A stretch of 64,000 nucleotides of DNA, taken from assembly GCF_900109545.1 (NCBI RefSeq), contig NZ_FOAP01000022.1, forward strand, positions 90,748 through 154,747, in the 5' to 3' direction. Within the stretch, counting starts at the first letter, position 1. Each line of letters starts with the position of its first letter. This document shows positions 15,820 to 25,405 of the stretch, piece by piece. The position numbers and the translations under genes were made by a program. Below the pieces are notes generated by a model. The model saw nothing but the letters and a program-made list of their open reading frames with translations, was not told the DNA's origin and did not search any database. The stretch is from Stigmatella aurantiaca. GTDB taxonomy: Bacteria; Myxococcota; Myxococcia; Myxococcales; Myxococcaceae.

Positions 15820-16677
15820 ATGAAGCGTCCTTGTCTGCTTGCTCTCTGTTCTCTGCTGGGCTGGGGCCTTTCGGCCTGTGGTGATGGCACCAACCCAGAC
15901 CCTGGCCTGCTCACCGAAGATGCCCAGCCGGTGGATCTGGATCACCTCCGCGTCACCGTGCGCGGCCAGGTGGACCTCTTCCCCGAGGCGGCCCAGCGGC
16001 TGGCCCTCCAGGGGGAGTCCCCGCCCTCGCTGGCGGGCCTCCCGGTGCACATCGACGAGCCCCTGCGCGTGGCGGTGAATGATCCGTCGGCCTCCTTCGG
16101 CACGGGCCTCACCACCGAGGGCGGCGCGTTCGACATCTCCGGCGTGCCGGTGAAGGACATTCACACGAGCCTCGCCGCGAGCCTGGCGCACCCGGGCCTG
16201 GTGCCCACCTCCACCATCGTCTTCGACACGGCCTTCACGGGCTCCCGGCCGCGCACGGACATCGCCAACGCGCGCGCCTGGGCCGTGCCCGTGTCCTTCC
16301 AGGACGCGCTCACCCAGGCGGTGGGCGAGGGGGCCATCGGCACGCACACCCAGGGCCTGGCGCGGACCCTGTGGGAGGCGGGCTTCATCCTCGGCCGCGT
16401 GGTGGATGCCCAGGGCCAGCCGGTCGCCGGCGCCCGCGTCCAGGCCGAGCCCGGAGAGCTGGCCGGCCGCCTCTACTACCCGTCCGAGGACTTCACCCAG
16501 GCGGGCCAGGAGGGCACGAGCCGCCATGGCCTCTTCGTGTACGTGCACTCGGGCCTGGGCGCCGAAGCGTTCCGGCTCACCGTGCACGGCACCGAGGCCT
16601 ACCCGTGGCGCACCGCGGGCGCCATGCCCGGACGGGCCCTGGTGCTCACCCTGCACCCGGGGGGCCGCGCGCCCTGA
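15820..16677 (+). CDS. Lipoprotein with carboxypeptidase-regulatory-like (beta-sandwich) segments
   Basis: A 285-residue predicted lipoprotein: MKRPCLLALCSLLGWG then lipobox LSAC. Two stretches look like carboxypeptidase-regulatory or CNA-B-like beta sandwiches: residues 45-110 (TVRGQVDLFPEA to GGAFDISGVPVKD) and residues 190-275 (ILGRVVDAQGQPVAGARVQA, then AEAFRLTVHG). No catalytic residues are seen. It follows the Gly-rich lipoprotein on the same strand after 79 bases and is followed by a hairpin, so the two may form a unit. The function is unknown; envelope location is inferred from the lipobox. Confidence 0.75.
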   Translation: MKRPCLLALCSLLGWGLSACGDGTNPDPGLLTEDAQPVDLDHLRVTVRGQVDLFPEAAQRLALQGESPPSLAGLPVHIDEPLRVAVNDPSASFGTGLTTEGGAFDISGVPVKDIHTSLAASLAHPGLVPTSTIVFDTAFTGSRPRTDIANARAWAVPVSFQDALTQAVGEGAIGTHTQGLARTLWEAGFILGRVVDAQGQPVAGARVQAEPGELAGRLYYPSEDFTQAGQEGTSRHGLFVYVHSGLGAEAFRLTVHGTEAYPWRTAGAMPGRALVLTLHPGGRAP

Positions 16678-16725
16678 GCCGCGCCGCATCCCCCGCCCAA
16701 CGTTTCCCGGAAAGAACGGGGTTGG

Positions 16726-16748
16726 CCCTTGACGCTCTCCGTCAAGGG
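16726..16748 (+). terminator. Hairpin between lipoprotein gene and histidine kinase gene
   Basis: Perfect 9-base arms CCCTTGACG and CGTCAAGGG around a 5-base loop, 48 bases after the lipoprotein stop. There is no T-run, which is usual in very G+C-rich genomes. The role as terminator is inferred. Confidence 0.5.
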
Positions 16749-16799
16749 CGCGATCGTTTCCCCCCATAGAGGGCGCTGCATTCCTGGGGGGGATGCGCC

Positions 16800-18770
16800 A
16801 TGTCCGCCGAGTCCGGTTCTCGCGACGTCCGCATCATCCAGAGCCTCGTGTGGGCCGCGCCGCTGGGCGTGGCGTTGGTGGGGGTCCCCGTGCTGCTCGG
16901 CTACCCCAAGGCGCTGGTGCCCAGCCTCGGTGTCCCGGAAATCCACACCGCGCTGGGACTGCTCTGCGGCGGCCTCGCGCTCGGCCTGCTCCACCCCAAG
17001 GCCCCGGGGCGGCTGCGCTGGCTGCTGGGCATGGGCTGCGCGGGCCTCCTGTTCCTCCTGGGCGCCGCCACCCTCCTGCACCACTTCAGCGGCCTGGAGT
17101 CCCACGCGCTGCGCCTCGTTCCGTGGGGGCCCCGGGCCCCGGCGCGGGTGCCGGATGCGTCCGCCGCGGGCACCGCCTTCTGCTTCCTGCTGATCGGCGG
17201 CGCGCTGCTGCTGCTGGGCCGGGGCACCGAGGAGGCCGCGCGGTGGGCGGACCTCTTCATCCTGCCGGCCCTCATCACCACGCTGCTGGCCTTCAACGGC
17301 TACTTCCATGACGCGCTGCTGCTGCTGCCCCCGCACTTCCTGCAGCAGACGGGCATGGGGCTGCCCGCCTCGGCCGCGCTGGTGCTCCTGTGCCTAGGGC
17401 TGCTGTGCGCCCGGCCGGACCAGGGGCTGATGGTCCACATCACCCAGGACACCCTCGGGGGGTTCCTGGCCCGCAGGCTCGTGCCGGTGACGCTGCTAGG
17501 GCCGCCGCTGTTCGGCGCGCTGCTCAAGGTGCTCGACACGTACGGGCACCTGGACGCGTCGATGAAGATTCCGCTCTTCGCCACCATGGCGAGCGTGAGC
17601 GGCGTGGGGCTCGTGCTGCTGTCCACCACGGCCCTGGACCGCATCGACACCGAGCGCCGCCGCGCCAGCGCCCGCGCCGACCACGAGCGCAACCTGCTGC
17701 GCACCGTGGTGGACAACGCCCCGGTGGGCATCCTCTTCGTGGATGCCGTGACGCAGGAGGTGCAGGCCAACTCCGCCTTCCAGTCCCTCGTGGGCCAGCC
17801 GCTGCGGCCCGGCGGAGGCCCGCGGCAGTTTCTCGGGCACCTGCGCCACCCGGACGGGCGGCCCGTGGCCACCGAGGAGTTCCCCACCTCCCGGGGGCTC
17901 AGCGGCCAGACGGTCTCCCCCGAGGAGTACGTCATCGTCCAGCCGGACCGGCAGCTGCCCGTGCTCACCTCGGCCGCGCCCGTGCACGAGCCCTCCGGCC
18001 ACGTGCGCGGCGTCATCGTCACCCTGCAGGACATCACCGCCCGGCGCGAGCTGGAGCGCCTGCGAGAGGAGTACGTGGGGCTCATCTCGCACGACCTGCG
18101 CAACCCCCTGCAGCTCATCACCCTCCGGGCGAGCCTCCTGCAGCGCAAGCTCCAGGAGAAGGCGCTGCCCTCCGAGGCGGCCCTGGCCGAGGCCCTGCTG
18201 CAGAACACCCAGCAGATGAGCGGCATGGTGGAGGAGCTGCTCGAGAGCTGCCGGCTGGAGGCCCACCAGGTGGAGCTGCACCGGGAGCCCACGGACATCC
18301 GCCACTTCCTGGAGGCGGTGCTCGACCGGGACATCGCCCCGGATGCCCGCGAGCGCCTGCGCCTGGAGACGGCCGCCCCCGTCTCGCACATCCTCATGGA
18401 CGTGCACCGCATGGAGCGCGTGATGGTGAACCTGCTGACCAACGCGCTCAAGTACAGCCGGCCCGCCACCCCCGTGGTGGTGCACCTGGGGCAGACGGGC
18501 CCCTGGGTGGAGGTCTCCGTGACGGACCAGGGCGTGGGCCTGTCCGCCGAGAGCCTCACCCACCTCTTCGAGAAGTACTACCGCACGCGCGAGGGCCGCA
18601 GCTCGGACGGCATGGGGCTGGGGCTGGGGCTCTACATCAGCAAGCTCATCGTCGAGGCGCACGGCGGCGCCATCCGCGTGGCGAGCACCCCGGGCCAGGG
18701 CACCACCTTCACCTTCACCCTGCCCCGGCTCGTGGGCGGCGCGGAGCCCGCGCAGCGCCCGGCCTCCTGA
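16800..18770 (+). CDS. Membrane sensor histidine kinase with PAS domain
   Basis: A 656-residue kinase. Residues 15-270 contain about seven to eight hydrophobic segments forming a membrane sensor region. Residues 295-420 are a PAS domain with its C-terminal cap (DNAPVGILFVDAVTQEVQAN, then VTLQDITARRELERL). The HisKA helix carries the phosphorylatable His in GLISHDLRNPLQLI, and the ATPase domain has LLTNALKYS, VTDQGVGLS and GMGLGLGLYI. No receiver domain is attached and no response regulator gene is adjacent, so it is an orphan kinase, which is very common in myxobacteria. The signal is unknown. A hairpin precedes it, implying its own promoter. Confidence 0.92.
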   Translation: MSAESGSRDVRIIQSLVWAAPLGVALVGVPVLLGYPKALVPSLGVPEIHTALGLLCGGLALGLLHPKAPGRLRWLLGMGCAGLLFLLGAATLLHHFSGLESHALRLVPWGPRAPARVPDASAAGTAFCFLLIGGALLLLGRGTEEAARWADLFILPALITTLLAFNGYFHDALLLLPPHFLQQTGMGLPASAALVLLCLGLLCARPDQGLMVHITQDTLGGFLARRLVPVTLLGPPLFGALLKVLDTYGHLDASMKIPLFATMASVSGVGLVLLSTTALDRIDTERRRASARADHERNLLRTVVDNAPVGILFVDAVTQEVQANSAFQSLVGQPLRPGGGPRQFLGHLRHPDGRPVATEEFPTSRGLSGQTVSPEEYVIVQPDRQLPVLTSAAPVHEPSGHVRGVIVTLQDITARRELERLREEYVGLISHDLRNPLQLITLRASLLQRKLQEKALPSEAALAEALLQNTQQMSGMVEELLESCRLEAHQVELHREPTDIRHFLEAVLDRDIAPDARERLRLETAAPVSHILMDVHRMERVMVNLLTNALKYSRPATPVVVHLGQTGPWVEVSVTDQGVGLSAESLTHLFEKYYRTREGRSSDGMGLGLGLYISKLIVEAHGGAIRVASTPGQGTTFTFTLPRLVGGAEPAQRPAS

Positions 18771-18776
18771 GGCCCC

Positions 18777-19880
18777 TCAGCGCGGCACGAACCAGCGCGG
18801 CAGCCAGTCGGGCCCCTTCGCCGTGGTCAGCCGCGTCTGCCCGCTGCCATCCGCGCGCATCAGCCACAGGTCCACATCCCCCTGCCGCTCCGCGACGAAC
18901 ACCAGGTGCTTGCCGTCCGGGCTCCACGCGGGCGCATCGTCCCGGCTCTGGCCGTCCGTGAGCGCCACCGGCGCGCCGCCCTCCACCGGGGCCACCCACA
19001 GGCGGCTCTTCGCCTCCGGCAGCCGCTCCACGAAGGCCACGTGCCGGCTGTCCGGGCTCCACGCCAGCTCGCGCTCGTCGAGCTTCGTGGCCTCGCCGGA
19101 CACCGCGCGCAGGGACGTGCCGTCCGGGCGCACCACGTAGTAGCGCTCCCGGCCCTCGCGGTTGCTGATGAACGCGAGCCACTTGCCGTCCGGGCTCCAG
19201 CGCGGCTCCCGGTCCTCCTTGTGGAAGACGGTGAGCCGGCGCTCGTCCGTGCCGTCCGCCTTCATCACGTAGATTTCCGGGTCTCCCTCCCGGCTGCAGA
19301 CGAACGCCACCTCCGTGCCGTCCGGCGAGACGGCCGGCTCGAAGCAGCCCTCCTTCACCTGCGTCAGGGGCCGCTCCTCCGTGTCCGCCTTGGGCTCCAG
19401 GCGCACCAAGTCGCTGAAGCTGCGCGCGTCCGACTCGGCCACCAGCCAGCGGCCATCCGGGGACCAGCTCGGGTTGCGCGCCCGGGCGCGGGGCGCATGC
19501 AGCGGCACCGGCGCCCCGCCATCCAGCGGCTGCACGCGCAGCTGCTCCAGGTGGAACCCGTCCACCATGCGCGTGGCGATGACGAGCAGCGCCTTGCCGT
19601 CCGGCGCGGGCGCCGCGGGGAAGTCATCCTCCTCCGGGCTCTTCGTGAGCTGCGTCTCCTCCCCGGAGGGCTTCACCAGCCAGATGTCCTTCTGGCCCGC
19701 CCGCTCGGAGATGAAGGCGATGGTGCCCGGAAGGGCCCGCCGCTCCGCCTCGGAGAGCGGACCCGGGCCGGACGCCGCGCGGCCACACGTGCCCGCGCGG
19801 CACCCCAGGCCCACCAGGGCGAGCACGGCGGCCCGCCGCGCCCACCCCCCCTTGCCGCGTGTGCCCAGGTGCATGCCCAT
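18777..19880 (-). CDS. TolB-like beta-propeller (PD40/WD40-like) exported protein
   Basis: A 367-residue protein with a basic, hydrophobic N-terminus (ARRAAVLALVGLGC), probably a signal peptide or lipoprotein signal. It has about six repeats of the PD40 type, each with a SPDG core: NPSWSPDGRWLV, EPAVSPDGTEVAF, EPRWSPDGKWLAF, ELAWSPDSRHVAF and APAWSPDGKHLVF. Such propellers resemble the C-terminal domain of TolB and usually serve in protein binding. It starts three bases after the amidase stop on the same strand, so the two are almost certainly cotranscribed. This suggests a role at the cell wall, but the partner is unknown. ATG 19874 is an equally possible start. Confidence 0.85.
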   Translation of the reverse strand: MGMHLGTRGKGGWARRAAVLALVGLGCRAGTCGRAASGPGPLSEAERRALPGTIAFISERAGQKDIWLVKPSGEETQLTKSPEEDDFPAAPAPDGKALLVIATRMVDGFHLEQLRVQPLDGGAPVPLHAPRARARNPSWSPDGRWLVAESDARSFSDLVRLEPKADTEERPLTQVKEGCFEPAVSPDGTEVAFVCSREGDPEIYVMKADGTDERRLTVFHKEDREPRWSPDGKWLAFISNREGRERYYVVRPDGTSLRAVSGEATKLDERELAWSPDSRHVAFVERLPEAKSRLWVAPVEGGAPVALTDGQSRDDAPAWSPDGKHLVFVAERQGDVDLWLMRADGSGQTRLTTAKGPDWLPRWFVPR

Positions 19881-19883
19881 GGC

Positions 19884-21488
19884 CTAGCGCACGCGGATGG
19901 CGTCGGCGATGACGACCGAGGGACTGGCCGTCCAGCGGCTGACCTTCACCGTGTTCCACCCGGCCGGGAAGCTCCACGCGCCCAGCGTGTTCCACTGGCC
20001 GCCCCCCGCCTGCTGGTTCACGCTCACCGAGGCCAGCTGCTTGCCGCTCGCGTCGAAGATGACGAAGGGCGCGGAGGCGGAGCGGTTGGTGCCCGCGGTC
20101 CACCACGCGCTGATGCTCTTCGTGGCCGCGGCCGGCAGGTAGAAGGAGAACTCCGCCGCGTCGGAGACGTTCTGGATCGACGCGTAGGCGTAGCTCCCCC
20201 CGTAGGAGCCCGACGAGGAGGAGGTGACCGTCCAGTTCGCGGACGCCGTGAACTTCGCCGCCGCGGCGTTGTTGTTGGCGTTGTTGGAGTCCACGATGAG
20301 GTCGGTGGCACACAGGTCCTGGACGCGCTTCAGGTACGCGTCCCACGGCCAGTTCTTGCCCGGATCCGTGCGGGTGGCGGGCTGGAGCTTGCCGTGCGCC
20401 ACGATGTGGTAGCTGTCCCGCAGGATGCCCTGGTCGCGGGAGATGTCGCACGAGAGCTTCGCCGAGGCTTCAATCTGCCCCGCGGGGAAGCTCGTCTGGC
20501 TGGCGCTGCCGCCGTGCTCGATGCCCACCGAGAAGTGGTTCACCGAGACGGTGTTCAGGCCGCAGTCCACGCTGTTGTTGAGCGTGCAGTCATAGGAGGC
20601 GCCGATGTGCCAGCCGCGGCTCGCCTCGGTCACGAGCTGGGAGATTTCCGAGCCGTCCTCCTTCACCACGTAGTGCGCGCTCACCCCCGAGTCCTTGTTC
20701 GTCAGCCAGCTCCAGCAGCTCGTGTAGCTGCTCTCGCACGTGTGGATGATGATCATCGAGATGTCCGTGCCCGCGGGACGCGCGCCGAAGTTCTCGGACG
20801 GCCGCCACACGGCCGGCGCGTAGTCCGGCCCGGCCGCCAGGGCGCGCAGCGCGGGCAGGGCGAACTTCGCCTGCACCTCGGTGGGCATGAGGGAGGCCCT
20901 CACCGTGCCGTCCGCCGCCTCGGCCACCACGCCCTTGCGCAGCGTGGCGAACACATCGTTGTGCACGTACTCGGCCTGCCCGTCCGTGCGGGAGATGCCG
21001 CTGAAGCGCGCCACCGCCGGCGCCCAGTCCCCCAGGTCCGCCCGGTCCACCTTCAGCGCCTCGGCGTCGGCCGACAGCAGCGCCGCACCCGCGCGGATGT
21101 TCGCCCGCGCCTCCGTGCGCGCCGCCTCCACGGACACGCCCGCCAGGGCCGCCCCGCGCTCCAGCCGCTCACCGCGCAGCGCCATCACCCCGTAGGCCGG
21201 CGCCATCCCCTCGAACTCGCTCAGCCCCTCCCACATCTGCCAGCGCGTCTCCGAGAAGGAGATGGCCTTGAGCAGGTTCGCCGGCACGTTGAACTCGCGC
21301 GCGGCCTGCTCGAACAGCGGGTCCAGCCCCTCCTGCGTGCCCCGCCCGGCGGCCTCACGCGCCGCGTCAGCCACCGCGCTGCGGGAAGAGGGCTGCGCCG
21401 TCTCGGGGCCCTCGGGCGTCTGGGGGCCACAGGCCGCCAGGGCCAGGGCCGCGGCGGCGGCCGCGAAAGGGTTGCGCATCGGGTTCAT
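19884..21488 (-). CDS. N-acetylmuramoyl-L-alanine amidase lipoprotein with golvesin-type C-terminus
   Basis: A 534-residue predicted lipoprotein (lipobox ALAAC) with three parts. Residues 55-200 form a helical domain reminiscent of lysozyme-like or lytic-transglycosylase folds ([18 protein letters not shown]), though catalysis there is uncertain. Residues 225-390 are an Amidase_2 domain with zinc ligands in MIIIHTCE and [15 protein letters not shown] and the conserved [10 protein letters not shown]. Residues 405-534 are a beta domain like the golvesin C-terminal domain ([32 protein letters not shown]). It should cleave the amide between MurNAc and L-Ala in peptidoglycan, either for remodelling or to attack other bacteria. 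The ATG at 21488 has GGAG five bases upstream. Confidence 0.88.
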   Translation of the reverse strand: MNPMRNPFAAAAAALALAACGPQTPEGPETAQPSSRSAVADAAREAAGRGTQEGLDPLFEQAAREFNVPANLLKAISFSETRWQMWEGLSEFEGMAPAYGVMALRGERLERGAALAGVSVEAARTEARANIRAGAALLSADAEALKVDRADLGDWAPAVARFSGISRTDGQAEYVHNDVFATLRKGVVAEAADGTVRASLMPTEVQAKFALPALRALAAGPDYAPAVWRPSENFGARPAGTDISMIIIHTCESSYTSCWSWLTNKDSGVSAHYVVKEDGSEISQLVTEASRGWHIGASYDCTLNNSVDCGLNTVSVNHFSVGIEHGGSASQTSFPAGQIEASAKLSCDISRDQGILRDSYHIVAHGKLQPATRTDPGKNWPWDAYLKRVQDLCATDLIVDSNNANNNAAAAKFTASANWTVTSSSSGSYGGSYAYASIQNVSDAAEFSFYLPAAATKSISAWWTAGTNRSASAPFVIFDASGKQLASVSVNQQAGGGQWNTLGAWSFPAGWNTVKVSRWTASPSVVIADAIRVR

Positions 21489-21679
21489 GAACACTCCGGG
21501 GGATACGGTGGGAGAGAGTCGCTACCCCAGTACGGCCCGTGGACGCCTTCGGCCTTCGCCCAGAAGCCCTGGATGTCACAACTGTACTGTTTCGATACAA
21601 GGGTGCGGTAAACAGATTTCAACTTCTCCCCCCGCGTGTCAATGCCGCCCGGAGGCAGGGGGCTTGGTATGAGGGGGCC

Positions 21680-22417
21680 ATGCGTCTCTTCGCCATCGGC
21701 GACACCCACCTGCCCTCCACCCGGAACAAGGACATGCACCGCTTCGGGTGGGCGGAGCACCCCCTGCCCCTGCAGCGCGCGTGGGACGAGAAGGTGCGCC
21801 CCGAGGACATCGTCATCGTCGCGGGGGACATCTCCTGGGCCACGCGGCCCCCGGAGGTGCTGGAGGACCTGAAGTGGCTGAACGAGCGGCCCGGGCGCAA
21901 GGTGCTGGTGCGCGGCAACCATGACTACTGGTGGGGGGACTCGGCCTCGAAGCTGCGCAAGCTGCTGGAGCCCTTCTCCACGCTGGAGGCCTTCCTGCAG
22001 AACTGCGCGGTGGTGATGGGGCCGTGGCTCATCGCCGGCTCGCGGCTGTGGACGGCGCCCGAGGCCCCGCCCATGCCCGGCGGGGAGATGGGGGACGAGG
22101 CCGCGGACCTGAGCTACGTGGAGCGCGAGACGCGCCGGCTGAACACCTCCATTGAAGACGCGCTGAAGAAGGAGAAGCAGAGCCCCACGCCGCTGCGGCG
22201 CGTGGTGGCGGTGCACTTCCCGCCCGTCTACGCCAACGAGCGGCCCACCGCCTTCAGCGGCCCCATCGAGGCCTTCCAACCCAAGGTGTGCGTCTACGGC
22301 CACCTGCACGCGGCGGGCATCGCCGCGGGCTTCACCGGCGAGCGCGCCGGGGTGCGCTACGTGCTGGCCTCGTGCGACGCGGCGGGCTTCTCCCCGGTGC
22401 TGCTCGACGAGGCGTGA
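21680..22417 (+). CDS. Metallophosphoesterase
   Basis: A 245-residue calcineurin-like phosphoesterase with all metal-binding motifs in order: IGDTH near residue 6, AGDISWA near residue 50, RGNHDYWW near residue 80, VHFPP near residue 190 and YGHLHAAG near residue 220. Proteins of this subfamily act on phosphodiesters or phosphomonoesters; the substrate is unknown. The ATG at 21680 follows GAGGGGG and puts the first motif at the N-terminus as in relatives, although the frame is open further upstream. It is divergent from the amidase gene across a 191-base region that is visibly richer in A+T and probably holds both promoters. Confidence 0.9.
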   Translation: MRLFAIGDTHLPSTRNKDMHRFGWAEHPLPLQRAWDEKVRPEDIVIVAGDISWATRPPEVLEDLKWLNERPGRKVLVRGNHDYWWGDSASKLRKLLEPFSTLEAFLQNCAVVMGPWLIAGSRLWTAPEAPPMPGGEMGDEAADLSYVERETRRLNTSIEDALKKEKQSPTPLRRVVAVHFPPVYANERPTAFSGPIEAFQPKVCVYGHLHAAGIAAGFTGERAGVRYVLASCDAAGFSPVLLDEA

Positions 22418-22429
22418 GCCCCGTGCGCC

Positions 22430-25405
22430 TTACCCCTTGCCCGGCGGCTTGAGCGCCGGCGCATCCAGGGGCAGCTCCACCGTGAACGTGGCTCCGCCGC
22501 CGGGCGTGTCCGTCACGGTGATGGCGCCACCATGGGCCTCCACCACCTGCCGGGAGACCCACAGCCCCAGGCCCAGCCCGCCGTAGTGGCGCACGGGCAC
22601 CGCGCGCTCGAAGCGGTGGAAGATGCGCGCGCGGTTCTCGGGCGCCACGCCAATGCCGTGGTCCACCACCTCCAGGCGCGCGAAGGGGCCCACGTGCCGC
22701 AGCCGCACCTCCACGGGCTTGCCCGCGCCGTACTTGATGGCGTTGGACAGGAGGTTCTGCACGAGCTGCCCCATGCGCATCGCATCCAGCCGCCCGGGCA
22801 GGCTCGCCTCCGACTCGAGCGTGAGCGAGCACCCCTGCCGGGCCATCTCCTCGCGCTGCTGGGCGACGCCGTCCGCCACGAGCGCGGCCAAGTCCAAGGG
22901 CTCGGGCTTGAGCTGCAGCCGGCCCGTGGCCACCAGGGAGATGTCGAGCATCGTCTCGATGAGGCCCGCGAGCCGCTGCGTCTGCCGGCGCACCGCGAAG
23001 AAGCGCTCGCCCACCTGCGCGCGCACCTCCGCGGGCAGGGTCCGCTCCAGCGCCTCGGTCTGCAGCCGCAGCGCCGCCAGGGGCGTCTTCAGCTCATGGC
23101 TCGCCACGGACAGGAAGTCATCCCGGGCGTGCACCGCCTCCTGGAGGCTCAGCGCGCTGGCCTCGCGCACGGCGGCCTCCCGGCGCAGGCGGGCCATCTC
23201 CAGGTTGGAGCGCACCCGCGCCAGCAGCTCCCGGGCGCTGAAGGGCTTCACCAGGTAGTCGTCCGCGCCCGCCTCCAGCCCCTCCACGGAGGACTCCTCC
23301 CCGGCCCGGGCCGACAGCATGATGAAGGGCACCGCCTTCCACTCGGGCTTCGCCCGGACCTCGCGCAAGAGGCCAAAGCCGCCCATCCGCGGCAACATCA
23401 CATCCGAGAGGATGAGCTCCGGCGTCCGCGCCCGGAGCGACTCCAGCGCCTCCAGGCCGTCCGCCACGGCCTCCACCTCGAACGAGGGCTGGAGCAGCCC
23501 CGTGATGTAGGCGCGCATGTCCGCGTTGTCGTCCACCACCAGCACCCGCGCGGCCAGCGGGTCCTCACGGGGCGGCGGGGCCGGGGAGGGGCCGGGCTCC
23601 TTCAGCCAGCCCAGGGCCTCCTCGAGGTAGGAGGCGCCCTGTCCCGCCTGGGCGTCCCCGGGGCGTCCGGCGCGCACGTGCTCCTGGGGCAGGTGCTCCT
23701 TGCCCAGCGGCACGCGGACCGTGAAGGTGCTGCCCTGGCCCAGCACGCTGTGCACGGCGATGTGCCCCCCGTGCAGCTTCACCAGTTCCTGCACCAGGGC
23801 CAGCCCGATGCCGCTGCCCTCGTGGCTGCGCGCGCGGGCGCCCTCCACGCGATGGAAGCGCTCGAACACGTGCGGCAGGGCCTCCTCCGCGATGCCGGTG
23901 CCGGTGTCCCGGACGGCCAGGACGGCATCGGCGCCCTCCGCGCGGAGGGACACGGTGATGCGCCCCTCGAAGGTGTACTTGAGCGCGTTGGACAAGAGGT
24001 TGAAGACGACCTTCTCCCAGGCCTCCCGGTCCACCCAGACGGGCCCGGGCAGCGCCGGCAGCTCCAGGGAGAGCTTGAGCCCGGCGCGCCGGATGGCCGA
24101 CTCGAAGTGGCTCACCAGCTCGGCGGTGAAGTGCGGCAGATCCGTGGCCTGGTACACCGCCTTGGCCCGGCCCGCCTCCAGCCGTGAGAAGTCGAGCAGC
24201 GTGTTGACGAGCTTGAGCAGCCGCCCCCCGCTGCGGTGCACCAGCGAGAGCCGGTCGCGGTGGCGCGGCGGCAGGGCCTCCTCCCCGTCGGCCAGCGCAT
24301 CCTCCAGCGGCCCCAGCATGAGCGTCAGGGGCGTGCGCAGCTCGTGGCTGATGTTGCTGAAGAAGGCCGTCTTCGCCTCATCCAACGTCTGCAGCTGCTC
24401 CGCGCGCCGCTTCTCCTCCTCGTAGGCGCGCACCCGGGCCACCTCCGCGGCCACCTGGCGCGCGAGCAGCTGCAGGAACTCCCGGTAGTCCTCATCCAGC
24501 GCGAGCCGGGGGCTCAAGCCCGCCACGAGCACCGCGGTGGTCTCCCCGCTGCGCTCCCAGGAGAGGGGGATCGCCAGCGCGCGGGAGACCGGCTCCGGCC
24601 AGGGCCCTACCTCGAGCGCGCCGAAGCGCGCGCCCAGGTCCTCCAGCAGCACCGGCTGGCCCGAGCGCACCACCTCCTGGACGGGCCAGACCGGGACGTC
24701 GGCGAGGTTCAGCCGCGCCGGGGCCGGGGCGCTTCCCGGCTCCAGCCCCGTGCAGGAGACGAGCTGGGCGCGGGGGGAGCCGCGGGACTCCACCTGGTAG
24801 AGCAGCGAGAAGGGCAGGTCCGCGCGGGGCTGCGCCAGCAGGGACTGCACGGCCTGGAAGACGCCCTCCACGCTCTTCTCCAGCGCGGTGCGGATGGACA
24901 GCTCGCGGATGGCGCGCATGCGCCGCTCGGCCAGCGTCTGCCGCGTCGTCTCGTTCGCGAGGATGAAGATGCCCGCGAAGTGGCCCGCCTCGTCCTGGGT
25001 CGGAATGTAGGACCAGGTGACGAAGCACTCCTCGGGAAAGCCCCGCCGCTCCAGGAAGAGGATCTGCTCCTGGGTGTACGACGCCTGCCGTGAGGTGCGG
25101 ACCTGATCGAGCATGGGGCCGAGGACGTTCCACGACTCGCTCAGCACCTGCTCCGCGGCGGCCCCCAGGGCCGCGGGGTGCTTGGTGCCGAACACGGGGC
25201 GGAACGCATCATTATAGAGCAGCACGTACGCCTCGCCCCAGAACAGGGCCGCGGGGTAGGGCGAGGCGAGCATGGTGCTCACCGAGGTGCGCAGCGCGGG
25301 GGGCCAGCCGGCCACGGGCCCCAGGGGCGTCTGGCTCCAGTCGAAGGTGCGCATGAACGCCCCCATCTCTCCGCCGCCCGCGAGGACGTGCGCCGTGCCG
25401 CTCAT
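22430..25405 (-). CDS. Hybrid histidine kinase, kinase-receiver-kinase architecture (A)
   Basis: A 991-residue soluble protein. Domains in order are: a PAS-like sensor (residues 1-155; FDWSQTPLGPV, YNDAFRPVFG), a GAF-like domain (170-330), HisKA (NISHELRTPLTLML near 350), a HATPase domain ending in GSGIGLALVQELVKLHGG, a receiver (620-735; VLVVDDNADM, phosphoacceptor in LSDVMLPRMGG, VKPFSARELL), a second HisKA (VASHELKTPLAALRL near 765) and a second HATPase (LGLGLWVSRQVVEAHGG). Both transmitter modules look complete. There are no membrane segments. Its start ATG overlaps the stop of the upstream paralogue (ATGA), so the two are translated together. Signal and output are unknown; no DNA-binding domain is present. 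Confidence 0.92.
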   Translation of the reverse strand: MSGTAHVLAGGGEMGAFMRTFDWSQTPLGPVAGWPPALRTSVSTMLASPYPAALFWGEAYVLLYNDAFRPVFGTKHPAALGAAAEQVLSESWNVLGPMLDQVRTSRQASYTQEQILFLERRGFPEECFVTWSYIPTQDEAGHFAGIFILANETTRQTLAERRMRAIRELSIRTALEKSVEGVFQAVQSLLAQPRADLPFSLLYQVESRGSPRAQLVSCTGLEPGSAPAPARLNLADVPVWPVQEVVRSGQPVLLEDLGARFGALEVGPWPEPVSRALAIPLSWERSGETTAVLVAGLSPRLALDEDYREFLQLLARQVAAEVARVRAYEEEKRRAEQLQTLDEAKTAFFSNISHELRTPLTLMLGPLEDALADGEEALPPRHRDRLSLVHRSGGRLLKLVNTLLDFSRLEAGRAKAVYQATDLPHFTAELVSHFESAIRRAGLKLSLELPALPGPVWVDREAWEKVVFNLLSNALKYTFEGRITVSLRAEGADAVLAVRDTGTGIAEEALPHVFERFHRVEGARARSHEGSGIGLALVQELVKLHGGHIAVHSVLGQGSTFTVRVPLGKEHLPQEHVRAGRPGDAQAGQGASYLEEALGWLKEPGPSPAPPPREDPLAARVLVVDDNADMRAYITGLLQPSFEVEAVADGLEALESLRARTPELILSDVMLPRMGGFGLLREVRAKPEWKAVPFIMLSARAGEESSVEGLEAGADDYLVKPFSARELLARVRSNLEMARLRREAAVREASALSLQEAVHARDDFLSVASHELKTPLAALRLQTEALERTLPAEVRAQVGERFFAVRRQTQRLAGLIETMLDISLVATGRLQLKPEPLDLAALVADGVAQQREEMARQGCSLTLESEASLPGRLDAMRMGQLVQNLLSNAIKYGAGKPVEVRLRHVGPFARLEVVDHGIGVAPENRARIFHRFERAVPVRHYGGLGLGLWVSRQVVEAHGGAITVTDTPGGGATFTVELPLDAPALKPPGKG

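Noticed and set aside
18906..21611. 901-codon plus-strand open frame across the propeller and amidase genes
   Set aside because: It spans two well-supported minus-strand genes and shows the Arg/His/Leu-rich composition of an antisense frame in high-G+C DNA.
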